A stretch of 7,729 nucleotides of DNA. Origin: Chloroflexota bacterium. GTDB lineage: Bacteria > Chloroflexota > Limnocylindria > Limnocylindrales > CSP1-4. Under the pieces are notes generated by a model. It was not told where the DNA came from. It worked only from the letters and a program-made list of their open reading frames with translations, and ran no database searches. This document shows, piece by piece, positions 5,437 through 7,729 of this stretch. Position 1 is the stretch's first letter. Every line of letters begins with the position of its first letter. Location of the stretch: NCBI GenBank assembly GCA_016200675.1, contig JACQEH010000254.1:1-7729 (forward strand), in the 5' to 3' direction. A program made the position numbers and the translations under genes.

Positions 5437-6646
5437 CATCATCGGGAAGCGCCGCTGGTTCTTCGCCTTCTCGCTCCTCATCACCATCCCGGGCCTCATC
5501 TTCATCCTCCTGACCCCACTCACCGGGGGCAAGGAGGGCCTGAAGTTCTCGATCGACTACACCGGCGGCACCACCTGGTCGATCAAGTTCGCGAACCCCG
5601 GCGTGACCGCGGAGCAGGTGCGGGCCCAGCTCGTGACGCTCGGCCAGCCCGACGCGACCGTGGCCAAGACGGGCACCGGCTTCTTCGACATCCGCCTCTC
5701 CAAGCTCGACCTGCGCGGGACCGAGCCGTCCCCGACGCCGATCCCGACCGTGGTCGCGACGCCGACCCCGGTGCCCACGGCGACGCCCGGACCGACGCTC
5801 GCCCCCGGACAGACCGCGACGCCGGCCCCGAGCCCGAGCGCGACACCCGCGCCGACCGCCTCGCCGGCCCCCACCACGACCTCCGCGCCAACCGCCTCGC
5901 CGGCCCCGAGCGGCTCGCCCGCCGCGTCGCCGGGTGCCTCGCCGTCGGCCTCGCCGATCCCGGGCGCCATCACCCAGGTCCCGACCGAGGGCGAGATCGG
6001 GCGCATTGCGACGGCCCTCCAGACCGCCCTGGGGCCGATCTCCGGGCAGGCCTCGCTGAGCTCCATCGGCGCGGTCGTGAGCACCGACCTCATCAACCAG
6101 GCAATCGTCCTGATCCTCGTCGGCAGCCTCGGCATCCTCGGCTGGATCACCCTCCGCTTCCGCGACGTGAAGATGGGCGTGACCGCCCTGATCGCCCTCC
6201 TCCACGACGTCATCGTCGTCCTCGGCATCTTCGCCATCCTCGGCACGCTCTTCGACGTCCAGATCGACGGCCTGTTCGTGACGGCGATGCTGACCGTTAT
6301 CGGCTTCAGCGTCCACGACACGATCGTCGTCTTCGACCGGGTCCGCGAAAACCGCGTCCGCCACGCCGGCGAACCGTTCGCCGAGATCGTCAACCACTCG
6401 CTTCTCCAGACCTTCGGCCGCTCCGTCACCACCAGCTTCACGGTCGTCCTGACGCTCACCGCGCTGCTCCTCTTCGGCGGTTCGGCGACGGAGGAGTTCG
6501 TCCTCGCCCTGCTGATCGGGATCATCTCGGGGACCTACTCCTCGATCTTCAATGCCAGCCCGCTCCTTGTCGTGTGGCAGGAGTGGGAGGACCGCAAGCG
6601 CGGCCGCCTCAGCGGGACGCCATCGCCGCGCCGGGCCTCCGCGTAA
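5429..6646 (+). CDS. secF: Protein translocase subunit SecF with a Pro/Thr/Ser/Ala-rich insert
   Basis: SecF is the partner of SecD in the proton-driven translocation motor. The protein is 405 aa, about 90 longer than a compact SecF because of one insert. TM1 is about residues 10-30. FSIDYTGGT (40-48) is the family SecF motif at the start of the extracytoplasmic domain. A strand (FFDIRLSKL, 85-93) is followed by the low-complexity insert (about 99-179), then the helix EIGRIATALQTALG and the SSIGAVVSTDLI segment leading to TM2 (222-242). TM3-TM6 lie at about 250-383. GFSVHDTIVVFDRVREN (292-308) is the SecF signature, with D297 and R306; R331 follows in FGRSVTTS. GTG 5429 gives MFDIIGKRRWFF, the usual SecF start, and its overlap with secD implies translational coupling. 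Confidence 0.96.
   Translation: MFDIIGKRRWFFAFSLLITIPGLIFILLTPLTGGKEGLKFSIDYTGGTTWSIKFANPGVTAEQVRAQLVTLGQPDATVAKTGTGFFDIRLSKLDLRGTEPSPTPIPTVVATPTPVPTATPGPTLAPGQTATPAPSPSATPAPTASPAPTTTSAPTASPAPSGSPAASPGASPSASPIPGAITQVPTEGEIGRIATALQTALGPISGQASLSSIGAVVSTDLINQAIVLILVGSLGILGWITLRFRDVKMGVTALIALLHDVIVVLGIFAILGTLFDVQIDGLFVTAMLTVIGFSVHDTIVVFDRVRENRVRHAGEPFAEIVNHSLLQTFGRSVTTSFTVVLTLTALLLFGGSATEEFVLALLIGIISGTYSSIFNASPLLVVWQEWEDRKRGRLSGTPSPRRASA
5723..5965 (+). repeat. Low-complexity Pro/Thr/Ser/Ala-coding tract inside secF
   Basis: This tract encodes secF residues 99-179, built from short units such as TPTP, TPAP, TASPAP and GSPAASP. A 17-bp stretch coding for TASPAP is repeated exactly at 5855-5871 and 5891-5907, a 36-bp (12-codon) offset, so internal duplication has probably shaped it. 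It stays in frame and the flanking SecF sequence is intact. Confidence 0.85.
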
Positions 6647-6653
6647 GTCGCGG

Positions 6654-6675
6654 GGGAGCGGCCGTGCAGCCGCCC
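6654..6675 (+). other. Hairpin in the secF-recJ gap
   Basis: CGGC (6659-6662) pairs with GCCG (6669-6672) around a CGTGCA loop, and GGG (6654-6656) can pair with CCC (6673-6675) if AG is bulged out. It occupies most of the 45-base space between the secF stop and the recJ start. It could modulate read-through or be an mRNA processing site, or be a chance fold in GC-rich DNA. Confidence 0.3.
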
Positions 6676-6691
6676 GTGGCATCCTGAGCAG

Positions 6692-7729
6692 GTGCTCCAG
6701 CCGCGGGCCCGCTGGCTCTTTCCCGAACCGCTCGCGCCCGCTCCCGATCTCGTCGCCGCGGCGTCCGCCATGGGCCTTGGTCCCTGGGCCGCCGACCTCC
6801 TGGCTCGTCGCGGCGTCGCGGATGCGGCCGGGCTCGCGCGCCACCTCGGCGCCGCCCGGGACGGCCTCCACGATCCGCGGCTCCTCCCCGACGCGGACCG
6901 CTTCCTGGCGCGCGTCGCCCGCGCCCGCGAGGCGGGCGAGACGATCCTCGTCTTCGGCGACTTCGACGCCGACGGCATCACCGGCCTGGCGGTCCTGACG
7001 GTCGCCCTCCGGGCCTTCGGGGCCACGGTCATCCCGTACGTTCCGTCCCGCCTGGGGGAAGGCCACGGCCTGTCCCTGGCGGCCGTCGACGCGGCGGTGG
7101 AGGCGGGCGCGACCGTCATCGTGACCGTCGACACCGGCACCACCAGCATCGCCGAGGTCGCCGCAGCCCGTGCCCGCGACATCGACGTCCTCGTCACCGA
7201 CCACCACCGCGTCCCGGCTCAGCTGCCGGCCGCCGTCGCCATCGTCAACGCCCACCGGCCCGGGAGCCGCTACCCGGATGCTCGCCTCTCGGGCGCGGGG
7301 ATCGCCTTCGCCCTCGCTCGACTGCTGCTGGGCGACGGCCCGGCGGCCTTCGCCCTGGCCGACCTGGCCGCCATCGGGACCATCGCCGACGTGGCCCCGA
7401 TCCTCGGTGAGAACCGGGCCATCGTGCGGCTGGGGCTCGACGTCAGCCGGGGCGGGGCGCGGCCGGGGATCGCCGCGCTTCGGGCCCGGGCCAACGTCGA
7501 CCCGCGGGCAATTTCGGTGGAATCGCTCTCCTTCGCCATCGCCCCGCGACTGAACGCGGCGGGCAGGGTCGGGGAGGCCTTTGACGCGGCGAGGCTCCTC
7601 CTGGCGACGGATGCCGAAGAGGCCGGCGCCCTAGCCGGCGTCCTGGAGGCGGCGAACCTCGAGCGGCGCGACCAGACGAAGCAGGCCCTCGCTGACGCCC
7701 GTGTCTCGCCCGACGCCGTCGACGAGGCG
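6692..7729 (+). CDS. recJ: Single-stranded-DNA-specific exonuclease RecJ, 5' part (runs off window)
   Basis: RecJ degrades single-stranded DNA 5' to 3' in recombination and mismatch/base-excision repair, using two metal ions. The frame is open to the window edge, giving 346 of an expected 550-600 residues. DHH-family motifs appear in order: D90-F-D92-A-D94-G-I-T (motif I), V-D147-T-G (motif II, with T where DNG or DCG is more usual), T-D170-H171-H172 (motif III, the DHH), G-T-I-A-D233 (motif IV), then PRLNAAGR (285-292) opening the DHHA1-side nucleic-acid-binding part. GTG 6692 is the first start codon after the secF stop, which lies in the same frame at 6644-6646; only a weak GAG (6686-6688) precedes it. 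It sits 45 bases after secF and is probably co-transcribed with secDF. The C-terminal OB-fold region is not in the window. Confidence 0.93.
   Translation, partial: MLQPRARWLFPEPLAPAPDLVAAASAMGLGPWAADLLARRGVADAAGLARHLGAARDGLHDPRLLPDADRFLARVARAREAGETILVFGDFDADGITGLAVLTVALRAFGATVIPYVPSRLGEGHGLSLAAVDAAVEAGATVIVTVDTGTTSIAEVAAARARDIDVLVTDHHRVPAQLPAAVAIVNAHRPGSRYPDARLSGAGIAFALARLLLGDGPAAFALADLAAIGTIADVAPILGENRAIVRLGLDVSRGGARPGIAALRARANVDPRAISVESLSFAIAPRLNAAGRVGEAFDAARLLLATDAEEAGALAGVLEAANLERRDQTKQALADARVSPDAVDEA

Noticed and set aside
5750..5965. CRISPR or tandem DNA repeat in the C/G-rich tract of secF
   Set aside because: The repeats are short, irregular and codon-phased, and encode a continuous low-complexity segment within an intact secF.
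5420..7255. 611-codon minus-strand ORF opposite secF and recJ
   Set aside because: Its translation is low-complexity Gly/Arg/Asp/Glu runs, including the reverse of the secF Pro-rich tract, and it crosses two well-supported + strand genes.

Overview
This 7.7 kb, strongly GC-rich window holds five protein-coding genes, all on the + strand: the 3' end of a secreted repeat protein, then uvrC, secD, secF and the 5' part of recJ. I found no rRNA, tRNA, CRISPR array, insertion sequence, integrase or other mobility gene. Most of it is a conserved housekeeping block (DNA repair plus protein export). The accessory-looking part is the surface protein at the left edge. The least explained DNA is the 314-bp gap between uvrC and secD.

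Organism: the sequence suggests a high-GC, non-actinomycete bacterium, possibly Chloroflexota (Limnocylindria-like). The reasons are high GC with GTG starts, a bona fide RecJ (usually absent from actinomycetes), separate secD and secF genes, and a Thr/Pro/Ala linker of the TPTP/TPAP type common in Chloroflexota exported proteins. This is inference; no marker gene in the window settles it.

Layout: 1-1733 encodes the end of a DUF11 / bacterial Ig-like repeat protein with a C-terminal FVTGGG-type domain. A 13-bp GC-rich hairpin (1752-1780) closes it. uvrC (1823-3727) starts at a GTG fixed by an in-frame stop 9 bases upstream, with a -10-like TAAGAT just before it and no good ribosome binding site, which suggests a leaderless mRNA. 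After uvrC come three inverted repeats, a C-rich stretch with a minus-strand G-quadruplex motif, and a -10-like TATCAT before secD (4042-5436). secF (5429-6646) overlaps secD by 8 bases. recJ starts at 6692, 45 bases after secF, and runs off the window.

How the genes work together: SecD and SecF form the proton-driven membrane complex that helps pull proteins through SecYEG and would serve exported proteins such as the one at the left edge. UvrC (dual incision in nucleotide excision repair) and RecJ (5'-3' single-strand exonuclease) are DNA-repair nucleases. The secD-secF-recJ order resembles the secDF-recJ neighbourhood of Bacillus.

No clearly new system is visible. The best leads are an 87-residue uncharged Pro/Thr/Ser/Ala insert inside the extracytoplasmic domain of SecF, and a small ORF directly upstream of secD that contains an RAPP tetrapeptide, the core of known SecDF-regulating arrest peptides. 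The second is speculative.
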